From contig CBDCCV010000002.1 of NCBI GenBank assembly GCA_965215025.1, forward strand, positions 248,001-312,000: a DNA stretch of 64,000 nucleotides. The letters are read 5' to 3'. The DNA comes from CBDCCV01 sp965215025. GTDB lineage: Bacteria; Bacteroidota; Rhodothermia; Rhodothermales; Salinibacteraceae. The translations under genes and the position numbers were made by a program. Positions 33,815 to 41,735 of the stretch are shown here, piece after piece. The notes under the pieces are model-generated. The model did not search any database. It was not told the DNA's origin and saw nothing but the letters and a program-made list of their open reading frames with translations. Each line of letters begins with the position of its first letter. The first letter of the stretch is position 1.

Positions 33815-36800
33815 ATGAAAGAGCATCGCTGCGCCGCTGGCCGGGCGCTCGCCTGGCTTAGCCTCATCTTCGCCGTCTTCCTGCTCGCGCCGTCACGCCA
33901 GGCGGCTGCGCAAGACGAGCAGGCCTACACCCTGCGCGGTACTGTGGTGGACGCCTTGACCGAGGAGCCGCTCCCCGGCGCCAACGTGCAGATCGAGGGC
34001 ACCACCTTCGGCACGGCCACGGGCGTGGACGGCGAGTTCTCGTTCGAGGCGCCGCTGGAACCGGGCGAGCACGCGCTCGTCGTCTCCTTCGTGGGCTACC
34101 GGCGCGCGGAGCGGCCCCTCGCCCTCGGCGCCGAGGAAACGGTGGACGTGGGCACGATCCCGGTAGAAGAGGACGTCCTGCGCTCTGAGGAGATCGTCGT
34201 CACCGGCACGGGCGTGCCGATGGAGCGGCGCCAGCTCGGCGTTTCGATCTCGTCGGTCGATGCGGCTGATCTTCAGAACACGGGCGCCTCGGCCATAGAT
34301 CAGGCGCTGCAAGGGAAGATTGCGGGCGCGCTCGTGCAGCAGAACTCCGGCAACCCGGCCGGCGGCATCTCGGTGAGCCTGCGCGGGGCGGCCACCGTGC
34401 TCGGCAGCGGGCAGCCGCTCTACGTGGTGGACGGCGTGATCGTGGACAACGCTTCGCCCGGCCTCATCGACCTCGGCGGCGGCGCGCAGAACCGCCTCGT
34501 GGACCTCAACCCGGAGGACATCGAACGCATCGAGGTCGTGAAGGGCGCGGCCGCAGCGGCGCTTTATGGCTCGCGCGCCAACAACGGCGTCGTGCAGATC
34601 TTCACCAAGACCGGCCGCCAGGGCGCGCCGCGCATCACGTTCAAAAACACCCTGCGCACCGATGCCGTCCGTAAGACGCTCGACGTGAACATGGCGCAGA
34701 ACGCGGAGGGCGAGTTTCTCGGGAACGATGGGGAGCCGCTCCCCGACGAGGCTGACAGCAGCCCTGGCCGGCGCTACGACTTCCAGGACTTCATCTTCCA
34801 GCGCGCCTACGGTACCGAGCAGTACCTCTCCGCCAGTGGCGGCAACGCGGCCACGCAGTACTACGTCTCCGGCACGCACTTCGCCAACGAGGGCATCGTC
34901 GAGGGCAACCTCTTCCGCCGCCTCAACGGCCGCGTCAACCTCACGCAGCGCCTGGCCGGCTGGGCCAACCTCTCGGCCAAGGCCAACTTTACGCGCTCCA
35001 CCAGCCAAGACGTGCCCAACGGCGGCCTGCAAGCCAGCTACGGCGCGCTCACGGGCTTCATCTTCGGCCCCAACACGTACGACCCGCGCGCGAACGAGGA
35101 AGGCGTCTTCCCCGACAGAGGCATCCTCGCCAACCCGCTCGAGGTCATCAACGACTACGACTTCGGGCAAGAGACGCGGCGCTTCCTTGGCAACGCGCAG
35201 CTTACCCTTACGCCGGTGGACGGCCTGAACGTGAACTACCTCTTCGGATTGGACACCTACGAGCAGACGGGGACGGCGTTTATTCCGAAAGGCGCTACGG
35301 CCAACTCGGTCGGCACCGGCTTCGCGCGCCGCTCCGAGCGCAACTCGCTCCAGCTCAACAACGACCTCAACGTCAGCTACGAGGCCGACCTCTCGCCGCA
35401 GATTAGCTCGACCACGCTCGTCGGCGGCACGCTGCAATACGAGGAGACCTCCACCTTCAGCGGGCAATCCTACAACCTGGCGCCCGGCTCGCGCATCGTA
35501 GATGGCGGGACGGACCAGCGCGCCTTCGGCGAGTTTCGCAGCGAGCAGGTGGTGCTGGGGATCTTCGCGCAGGAGACGCTCGGCCTCGGCGACCGGCTCT
35601 TCCTCACCGCCGCCGGCCGCTTCGACGCCTCCTCGTCCTTCGGCGCGGGCGAGCGCTGGCAGTTTTATCCCAAGATCAGCGGCTCGTACCTGCTCTCCGA
35701 AGAGGGCTTTTGGCAGGACGCGGCGCTGGACCGCTACGTCTCCAACGTCAAGCTGCGCGCGGCGCTGGGCTACTCCGGCGGGCTGACGGCCGTGGGGCCG
35801 TTCGCGCGCTTCACGAACTACGCGCCCGGCGCCTACGGCGGCAACCCCAGTCTCATCCCCAGCTCGCAGATCGGCTCGGCCGACGTGAAGCCGGAGCGCC
35901 AGCGCGAGTACGAGTTAGGCTTTGACCTCGGCTTTTTGGATGACCGCTTCGCCGTGGAGTTCACCTACTACAACCAGCGCATCTCCGACCTTTTGCTGAC
36001 GCGCTCGCTCGACCCTTCGAGCGGTTTCCTGAGCCGCCTCGAGAACGTGGGCACGCTCGACAACCGGGGCATCGAGTTGCTCGTGCGCGCGCTGCCCATC
36101 AACCGGGACAACTTTAGCTGGACCTCGACGGTCACCTACGCCACCAACGAGAACGAGGTCAACGGCCTCGAAGAGGACTTCCTGATCCTCGGCGGCTTCG
36201 GGTTCGTGGCCGCCACCAACGGGCAGCCGCTCGGCATCTACTACGCCGACGCCTTCCAGCGCACCAACGACGACGGCGACGTCTTTCTCGAAGACTCCGA
36301 CGGCGAGATCGTGTTCGACGAGAACGGCCTGCCGGTGGAGTTCGAAGGCGAGGGGGGCAGCCCGCGCAAGATCATCGGCGACCCGAACCCGGATTGGACG
36401 GGGTCGTGGATCAACGAGTTCACCTTCGGCGGCGGCCTCTCGGTCCGCGCGCAGCTTGACGCCGTCATCGGGCAGGACGTGTTCAACTTCACGCGGCGCT
36501 TGGCGGCGCTTCCGGCGTTTTGTACGCTGGAGGAGTGCGAGCGCGAACTGGAGGGCGAGCTGCCGGCGGGGTACAATGCGCGCACGTTTGGCATCTTCGA
36601 GCCGTGGGTGGAGGACGGCTCCTTCGTGAAGCTGCGTGAGCTGTCGGTGGCCTACTTGTTTACGCCATCGGGCCTGCCGCTGCGCAGCGTGCGCGTGACG
36701 GCGACCGGGCGCAACCTCTTTTCCATCGACGATTACAGCGGCTACGACCCAGAGATCAACGTGGCCGGGCAGAGCAACACGGTGCGTGGGTTCGACTTCG

Positions 36801-36853
36801 TGGAGGTGCCCATCCCGCGCACGTTCTCGCTCAGCGTCGCCCTCGGCTTTTGA
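33815..36853 (+). CDS. SusC/RagA-family TonB-linked outer membrane protein
   Basis: 1012 residues from the ATG at 33815; a GTG three bases earlier is also possible. The signal peptide ends near AAAQDEQ (residue ~33). Next come a carboxypeptidase-regulatory-like beta domain (LRGTVVDALTEEPLPGANVQI, noted as GTVVDALTEEPLPGANV), a TonB box region (EEIVVTGTG), a plug (LQGKIAGALVQQNSGNPAGG, VVDGVIVDN, DIERIEVVKGAAAAALYG) and a 22-strand barrel to the C-terminal aromatic FSLSVALGF. It imports a large nutrient across the outer membrane with the SusD-like lipoprotein encoded next. No glycosidase lies beside the pair, so the ligand is unknown. Confidence 0.95.
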   Translation: MKEHRCAAGRALAWLSLIFAVFLLAPSRQAAAQDEQAYTLRGTVVDALTEEPLPGANVQIEGTTFGTATGVDGEFSFEAPLEPGEHALVVSFVGYRRAERPLALGAEETVDVGTIPVEEDVLRSEEIVVTGTGVPMERRQLGVSISSVDAADLQNTGASAIDQALQGKIAGALVQQNSGNPAGGISVSLRGAATVLGSGQPLYVVDGVIVDNASPGLIDLGGGAQNRLVDLNPEDIERIEVVKGAAAAALYGSRANNGVVQIFTKTGRQGAPRITFKNTLRTDAVRKTLDVNMAQNAEGEFLGNDGEPLPDEADSSPGRRYDFQDFIFQRAYGTEQYLSASGGNAATQYYVSGTHFANEGIVEGNLFRRLNGRVNLTQRLAGWANLSAKANFTRSTSQDVPNGGLQASYGALTGFIFGPNTYDPRANEEGVFPDRGILANPLEVINDYDFGQETRRFLGNAQLTLTPVDGLNVNYLFGLDTYEQTGTAFIPKGATANSVGTGFARRSERNSLQLNNDLNVSYEADLSPQISSTTLVGGTLQYEETSTFSGQSYNLAPGSRIVDGGTDQRAFGEFRSEQVVLGIFAQETLGLGDRLFLTAAGRFDASSSFGAGERWQFYPKISGSYLLSEEGFWQDAALDRYVSNVKLRAALGYSGGLTAVGPFARFTNYAPGAYGGNPSLIPSSQIGSADVKPERQREYELGFDLGFLDDRFAVEFTYYNQRISDLLLTRSLDPSSGFLSRLENVGTLDNRGIELLVRALPINRDNFSWTSTVTYATNENEVNGLEEDFLILGGFGFVAATNGQPLGIYYADAFQRTNDDGDVFLEDSDGEIVFDENGLPVEFEGEGGSPRKIIGDPNPDWTGSWINEFTFGGGLSVRAQLDAVIGQDVFNFTRRLAALPAFCTLEECERELEGELPAGYNARTFGIFEPWVEDGSFVKLRELSVAYLFTPSGLPLRSVRVTATGRNLFSIDDYSGYDPEINVAGQSNTVRGFDFVEVPIPRTFSLSVALGF

Positions 36854-36855
36854 GG

Positions 36856-36883
36856 GTAGGGGCGTATTGCGATACGCCCCTGC
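36856..36883. repeat. Palindrome P3 (GTAG-type family)
   Basis: GTAGGGGCGTAT with its complement ATACGCCCCTGC around a 4-base centre, one mismatch. It starts 2 bp after the susC stop, inside the susC-susD gap. Confidence 0.8.
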
Positions 36884-36926
36884 GGGTGTCCGCCTTTCGT
36901 TCCTCTCCGACCCTGAACATTGCGTC

Positions 36927-38273
36927 ATGCATCATACTACACACGCCTCCCGCTTGCTCGGCCTGGCGCTGCTTCTGGCGGGCCTGCTGGCTGCCGGGTG
37001 CGAACTCGACATCACCAACCCGAACAACCCGACCGAAGAGGAGGTGCTGACCTCGGTCAACGGCATCCGAGCGCTCGCCATCGGGATGCAGGAGTTTTAC
37101 GCTACCGAGACGGTGGAGGCGCTCGTCCTCACGCCGGCGGTGACGACGGACGAGGCCGGCGTCACGTCTACGCTGGAAAACCTTAGAGAACTGGCGCTGG
37201 GCGGCGACATTCTCTCCAGCAGCAACGCGAACGTGCTGCGCCTCTGGTCGCGCAACTACCGCGTCATCTCGATGGCCGAGGACCTGCTTGAAAACGCCCC
37301 GCAGGTGCCGCTCGACCCCGGCACGGAGAGCGGCATCCTGGCGCTGGCGCACTTCTTTAAAGGGGCCTCGCTGGGCAACCTCGCCATGCACTTTGAGCAG
37401 GCCCCCCTCACGGCCGACCGCGCGGGCGACTTGCCCTTCGCCCCACGCGCAGAGGTCTTCGCCGAGGCGCTGGCTGAGCTGGACGCGGCGCTGGCGCAGA
37501 TCGACGAGACGCCGCCTTCCTCCGATTTTGTCACAGGCATCTTATCGCAAATCGACGTAGGCGGCGCGCCGGCTCCGGCGATTGATCTGCGCAGCGCCAT
37601 CCAGGCGTATCGGGCGCGCTACCATCTCTTCGCGGGTAACTACCAAGCGGCCCTCGACGCCGCCGATGCCGTTGATCTCGCCTCGGTTTCTGTGTTCGTG
37701 TACAGCGAGCAGGCGCTGAACCCGGTCTTCCAGCAGATCTTTTCGCTCGATTATTACGCGCCCCGCGATAGCTTCGGCCTCGCGCAGACGGAGCCGGGCG
37801 ACGGCCGCGTGGACTTCTACACGGACACGACGAGCGCCGTGAGCAGCGTGGAAAGCCTGCCCATCGACGTGATGGCCGGCTTCTTCGACTCGTCCACCGA
37901 TCAGATTCCGCTCTACGTTCCAGGCGAGATCCCGCTCATCCGCGCCGAGGCGAACGTGCGGCTGGGCAACCTCGAGGCCGCCGTGGAGGACATCAACGCG
38001 GTGCGCACGAAGACGCCTGGCGAGGACCCCTTCGGCATCGGAGCGGGCCTCACGCCTTACGGTGGTGCGGTCACTGAGGAGGCGTTGCTGAACGAGGTCT
38101 TTTATCAGCGCCGCGCTGAGCTGTTCATGCAGGGCCTCAGCCTCGAAGACGGCCGCCGCCTGGGACAGCCGCTTGATCCGGACGCGCCCTCCGCGCGTAA
38201 CCGCAATTTTTACCCTTATCCGGACCAAGAGCGGTTCAATAACCCGAACACGCCGCCCAATCCGGATATCTGA
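36927..38273 (+). CDS. SusD/RagB-family nutrient-binding lipoprotein
   Basis: 448 residues. The signal peptide ends in the lipobox LAAGC with Cys25 as lipid site. The start of the mature protein, LDITNPNNPTEEE, is typical of SusD proteins. Helical TPR-like pairs follow: SAIQAYRARYHLFAGNYQAALDAAD, noted in parts as AYRARYHLFAG and NYQAALDAAD. The family C-terminus LIRAEANVRLG, LEAAVEDINAVRTKT and RRAELFMQGLSLEDGRRLG is present. It caps the SusC channel at the cell surface. It follows susC by 73 bp, interrupted by palindrome P3, and a strong terminator closes the unit. Confidence 0.94.
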   Translation: MHHTTHASRLLGLALLLAGLLAAGCELDITNPNNPTEEEVLTSVNGIRALAIGMQEFYATETVEALVLTPAVTTDEAGVTSTLENLRELALGGDILSSSNANVLRLWSRNYRVISMAEDLLENAPQVPLDPGTESGILALAHFFKGASLGNLAMHFEQAPLTADRAGDLPFAPRAEVFAEALAELDAALAQIDETPPSSDFVTGILSQIDVGGAPAPAIDLRSAIQAYRARYHLFAGNYQAALDAADAVDLASVSVFVYSEQALNPVFQQIFSLDYYAPRDSFGLAQTEPGDGRVDFYTDTTSAVSSVESLPIDVMAGFFDSSTDQIPLYVPGEIPLIRAEANVRLGNLEAAVEDINAVRTKTPGEDPFGIGAGLTPYGGAVTEEALLNEVFYQRRAELFMQGLSLEDGRRLGQPLDPDAPSARNRNFYPYPDQERFNNPNTPPNPDI

Positions 38274-38312
38274 CGGCTCTGCTGTTTAGAAGAGAGCTAA
38301 ACAAGCAGAAAA

Positions 38313-38353
38313 CCCGGACGCCTTCTTTTCTCAGAGGCGTCCGGGCTTTTTTT
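38313..38353. terminator. Bidirectional intrinsic terminator after susD
   Basis: Perfect 11-bp stem CCCGGACGCCT / AGGCGTCCGGG with an 11-nt loop, followed by TTTTTTT rightward and TTTT leftward. It ends susD and the converging PRC-barrel gene. Confidence 0.93.
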
Positions 38354-38385
38354 CTTACGCAGCTAAACGCCGCGTGGCGTGCGGG

Positions 38386-38964
38386 TCAGGTGCGTGCTCT
38401 GTTGCCGCGCGTGTGCGTAAAGCCGTGGCGCACGGCATCGCTGACCTTGTCCCAGGTGCCTTTGCCGTGGCGCTCTTCGTAGGAGCGGCGCATCTCGGGT
38501 TCGAGCGCGTCGTAGTCGCGGTCGGCGTAGCGCTCGCCGGCGCCGTACTCGTAGCCGTGGCGGTAGGCCGGCTCGTAGGTCGAGTAGTCGCCGTCGCCGT
38601 ACGTGCTTTTGTAGTGCGTGCGGAAGTCCTCGTCGTAGTCGGAGAAGGCGTGCGTGCCTTGTTGGACGTGGGCGTCGCCGTAGACGCGGACGACGCGGTC
38701 GGCGTCGTCGCCGGTGGGGTCCTCTTCGCGGCGGGTGCCCTTGAGGTAGGCGCGCTTGTTATCGATCTCGATCTCCGAGGCCGAGAACTCCTGCCCGTCG
38801 TTGAGGACGATGGTGTCCACGCGGTTCGAGTTCGTGTCTACGATGAGGTCGTCCACGGTGCCGATCTTGTTGCCGTCGGCGTCCATCATGCTGTGGCCGC
38901 GGATGTCCTGGCTGCTGTGGGTGAGCTTGTAATCGCTCAGGTCGGAAAGGCGTTTGTGTGCCAT
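38386..38964 (-). CDS. PRC-barrel protein with C-terminal acidic/aromatic module
   Basis: 192 residues. Residues ~1-80 form a PRC-barrel-like domain (YKLTHSSQDIRGHSMMDADG and KIGTVDDLIVDTNSNRVDTI). From ~107 a second module begins FSDYDEDFRTHYKSTYGDGD and continues YEPAYRHGYEYG, YEERHGKGTWDKVSDAVRHGF. The same module closes the DUF2382 protein at 39718-40800, about 70% identical by eye. PRC-barrel/YsnF-type genes are usually linked to general stress. No signal peptide. It converges on susD. Confidence 0.8.
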   Translation of the reverse strand: MAHKRLSDLSDYKLTHSSQDIRGHSMMDADGNKIGTVDDLIVDTNSNRVDTIVLNDGQEFSASEIEIDNKRAYLKGTRREEDPTGDDADRVVRVYGDAHVQQGTHAFSDYDEDFRTHYKSTYGDGDYSTYEPAYRHGYEYGAGERYADRDYDALEPEMRRSYEERHGKGTWDKVSDAVRHGFTHTRGNRART

Positions 38965-39030
38965 GGTAGGATGTGCGTTTGTGCGAATGGGATTACGGAT
39001 GCTCAGAGGTCGAGCGGGCGCGGCGGAGCG

Positions 39031-39597
39031 CTAGCTCCCCTGCGCCTCTTCGACGATGTTGAGGCTCTGCGCGCGGATGTAGATGGCGTCGTTCTGCATC
39101 TCCTGAGCCTGCTGCGAGGTCAGGCCCCAGGTGTCGGCCTCGCGCGTCAGCTCGCGGATGGCGCCATCGACGTCAACAAGCTGGCCCTCGGTCACGTCGT
39201 AGCGGCCCTCGACGTCGTCCGGCCCGGAAGGGATCACCTCGTTGAGGGCGATGAGGAAGCGGCGGTCGTCGCCTTCGGGCGTGGCGTAGAAGGCGCTGTC
39301 GCCCAGGACGCTCGAAACGCGCATGTCAGAAAGCTGCACCTGGCGCCCGGCCAGCGAGACGGGGTCGTCGGCCTCGGTGATGGTGGCCACGCTGGTGATG
39401 AGGCCGGCGGCGGCCACGTCTTCCACCGGGGCGGGATCGACCTGATTGGTGTCGTCGCCGAGGTCAACGTCGGCCTCGTCTTCGTCGTCGTTGAAGAGTC
39501 CGATGAGGAGCCAGATGAGCGCGGCCAGGACCAGGAGGCCCAGGAGCCAGAGCCACCAGGGCGTACCGCTCTTCTTTTCTACGGGAATATCAGCCAT
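39031..39597 (-). CDS. Membrane-anchored small protein, possible OB-like domain
   Basis: 188 residues. A short cytosolic start is followed by one membrane helix (residues ~13-35, WWLWLLGLLVLAALIWLLIG, cited in one piece of 20). Then come an acidic linker (NDDEDEADVDLGDD) and a beta-rich domain (GRQVQLSDMRVSSVLGDSAFYA, noted as GRQVQLSDMRVSSVLG, and RRFLIALNE) that reads like a small OB-type barrel. Function unknown. It lies inside the DUF2382/PRC-barrel row and is probably co-expressed with it. Confidence 0.65.
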   Translation of the reverse strand: MADIPVEKKSGTPWWLWLLGLLVLAALIWLLIGLFNDDEDEADVDLGDDTNQVDPAPVEDVAAAGLITSVATITEADDPVSLAGRQVQLSDMRVSSVLGDSAFYATPEGDDRRFLIALNEVIPSGPDDVEGRYDVTEGQLVDVDGAIRELTREADTWGLTSQQAQEMQNDAIYIRAQSLNIVEEAQGS

Positions 39598-39717
39598 GGG
39601 ATGTCAGGAAGTTAGGATGGAGGAATCGAACAGGGTAGAAGCTTAAAAGAGGCGCGTCCGCCACGTCCGACCGGGGCCGGCGCGGCGAACGCGCGCTCAG
39701 GGTTTCACAGATGAGGA

Positions 39718-40800
39718 TCAGGTGCGGCGGCGCGTGGAGTGGCCGCGGCCCGAGGAGGAGGTGAAGCCGTGCTTGACGGCGTCCTTGACTTTCTCCCAGG
39801 TGCCTTTGCCGTGGCGCTTCTCGTAGGAGGAGCGCAGCTCCGGCTCGACCTCGCGGTACTCGCGGCCGGCGTAGCGTTCGTCGCTGCCGAAGGCGTGGCC
39901 GTGGCGGTAGGCCGGCTCGTAGGTGGCGTAGTCGCCGTCGCCGTACGTGTCCTTGTAGTGCCGGCGGTAGTCCTCGTCGTAGTCGGAGAACTCGACCGCT
40001 TCGCCGCGGCGGTAGTCGCCCCGGCCGATCTCCTCGACGTCCACCTCGGTGCGGCGGGCCGTCTCGCTCACGTGCTCGGTGCGGTCTTGGGCCGTCTTGC
40101 GGGCGGTGACCTCGCCGGTCTGCCGCGCCTTCTTATCGACGACGACCTCCTCGTCCGTCTCGGTCATCTCGATGTCCTGCTCGCGGAAGGCGGCGTCGGC
40201 CTCTTCGGGGCTAAGCTCGCGGTCCACGTTGCGCTCCTGGACGTCGATCTCCTCGTCGCGCACGGTGACGTCTTCCTCGACGCGCTCTTCGACCACGCGC
40301 GAGTGGATGCGGATGCCGCCGCGCTCGACCGTGCGCTTGCCGATGCGCACCTCTTCCTCGACCACGGGCACGCTCTCCTCGTCGCCGCTCGTGGCGTAGC
40401 GCTCGCGCTCGCGGGTGACCTCCTCTTCGGAGTAGCGGTCGGCGCTCTCGTCGTAGCCTTCGTAGCCTTCCTCGCGCCAGGCCGCGCGGCGCTCTTTCAT
40501 GCGCACGGGCCGGTGCTCGTTCATGACGGCGGCCACGTCGCGGGCGCGGTCGTCGTCAACGTCTAAGACGACGAGCGTGCCGCCGCGGCGGACGCCCTCG
40601 GCGTAGAAGCGCGCCTCGTCATCGGGCACGCCGCGCTGGGAAAGGCCGCCCACGAGGTCGTTGCCGAACGAGCCGGTGCCCTTGCCGCTGTGGCTTTCCA
40701 CGTGGATGTTCGAGCGGGTGAAGCCCTGGTTGTCAAGCTTATCGACCACCTTCTCGGCGGTGGAGTGATCGTCGTAGAGTCCTACAACAGTCTGAGACAT
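39718..40800 (-). CDS. General-stress-type protein with YsnF/AvaK (DUF2382) domain
   Basis: 360 residues from the ATG at 40800. Residues 1-~95 form a GlsB/GsiB-like 'heat induced stress' domain (TVVGLYDDHSTAEKVVDKL, then GGTLVVLDVDD). Residues ~143-255 are a DUF2382 domain with its alternating charged strands (VPVVEEEVRIGKRTVERGGI, VVEERVEEDVTVRDEEIDV). Residues 271-347 repeat the module of the neighbouring PRC-barrel protein (FSDYDEDYRRHYKDTYGDGD ... HGKGTWEKVKDAVKHGF). Soluble and highly charged. Likely a stress protein; the molecular action of DUF2382 is not known. Confidence 0.85.
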   Translation of the reverse strand: MSQTVVGLYDDHSTAEKVVDKLDNQGFTRSNIHVESHSGKGTGSFGNDLVGGLSQRGVPDDEARFYAEGVRRGGTLVVLDVDDDRARDVAAVMNEHRPVRMKERRAAWREEGYEGYDESADRYSEEEVTRERERYATSGDEESVPVVEEEVRIGKRTVERGGIRIHSRVVEERVEEDVTVRDEEIDVQERNVDRELSPEEADAAFREQDIEMTETDEEVVVDKKARQTGEVTARKTAQDRTEHVSETARRTEVDVEEIGRGDYRRGEAVEFSDYDEDYRRHYKDTYGDGDYATYEPAYRHGHAFGSDERYAGREYREVEPELRSSYEKRHGKGTWEKVKDAVKHGFTSSSGRGHSTRRRT

Positions 40801-40887
40801 AGTTGTCAAGGGGTTGGGTTGGAGTAGCGATGCGATGATAAAGCCCCGGCGGCTGGGAGGCCACTGGGGCAATACAAGGTGATGCGT

Positions 40888-41595
40888 TTAGGAAGCGCCG
40901 TGCTCGGTGGCGTCGCCGCCTTGAGGGCCGGCTTGTCGAGGCTCGCCGCTGCGCAGGTCGGTGCGCTCGACGTTCGCCTCTTCGCGGCGGAGCGTGACCT
41001 CCTGCGGGTCGCGGTGCTCGGTGCGCGTGCGCCTTACGTGCAGCTCTTCTACGAGGACGAGCTGCTTCTCCACCACGACGCGCTCTTCCATGATGGGGAT
41101 GATCGTCGTGTCGCCGCGCTCGCGGATGGTGGCCGGCTCGGCGATGACCGTGTTGATGGGCACGCGCTCGACCTCGACCTCTTCGCGCAGGAGCGGCTCG
41201 TCTACCGTTTCGGTGTACTCGCGCACCTGCTTTCGGATGCGCACGCGGCCCGTCTCGCGCTCTTCTTTGCGGACGCTGACTTCCTCCTCAACGAGCGGGA
41301 CGGTTACTTCTTCTTCTACTGTTTCCGTGTCGCCTACGGCTTTTGCACCGCCCACGCGGGCGCTCTCAGCGGAAACGCTGCGGGCGGCGTCTTCCGTTGC
41401 CGTCAAGCTCTCGAAAGAGGCGTCGAGGCGGTAGCTGCCGTCGGCCTGCTGTTCGAGCAAGTGGCGCGGCACCTGCACCGCCGAGCCGTCGCTCAAGCGC
41501 ACGCGGGCCACGTCCTCAGCGCCCGAGGCGTCGAGGTCGAGGCGTCCGGTGGTGCCACGGGCGTCGGTGACGCGAGGCGAGGAGGAAGTGCTCAT
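40888..41595 (-). CDS. YsnF/AvaK (DUF2382) domain protein
   Basis: 235 residues from the ATG at 41595. The first ~60 residues resemble a small PRC-like barrel (RVRLSDGSAVQVPRHLLEQQ). Residues ~93-207 are a complete DUF2382 domain: VPLVEEEVSVRKEERETGRV, VREYTETVDEPLLREEVEVE, RVPINTVI, IPIMEERVVVEKQLVLVEEL. It lacks the C-terminal module of its two neighbours. Probably first gene of the four-gene leftward stress row. The upstream gap holds a TATTATAG word on its strand, a possible -10. Confidence 0.85.
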   Translation of the reverse strand: MSTSSSPRVTDARGTTGRLDLDASGAEDVARVRLSDGSAVQVPRHLLEQQADGSYRLDASFESLTATEDAARSVSAESARVGGAKAVGDTETVEEEVTVPLVEEEVSVRKEERETGRVRIRKQVREYTETVDEPLLREEVEVERVPINTVIAEPATIRERGDTTIIPIMEERVVVEKQLVLVEELHVRRTRTEHRDPQEVTLRREEANVERTDLRSGEPRQAGPQGGDATEHGAS

Positions 41596-41735
41596 GCACG
41601 GCTCAGGCGGTGATGGAAAAGGACTCGGGTGGGCTGTGCGCCTTGGTACATCCCTATAATAACAGGATGCGCACCGAAATGAATGTGACGACCTTGTATG
41701 CGCCGTAACGATCCTACCATCAATTCGTGATATTG

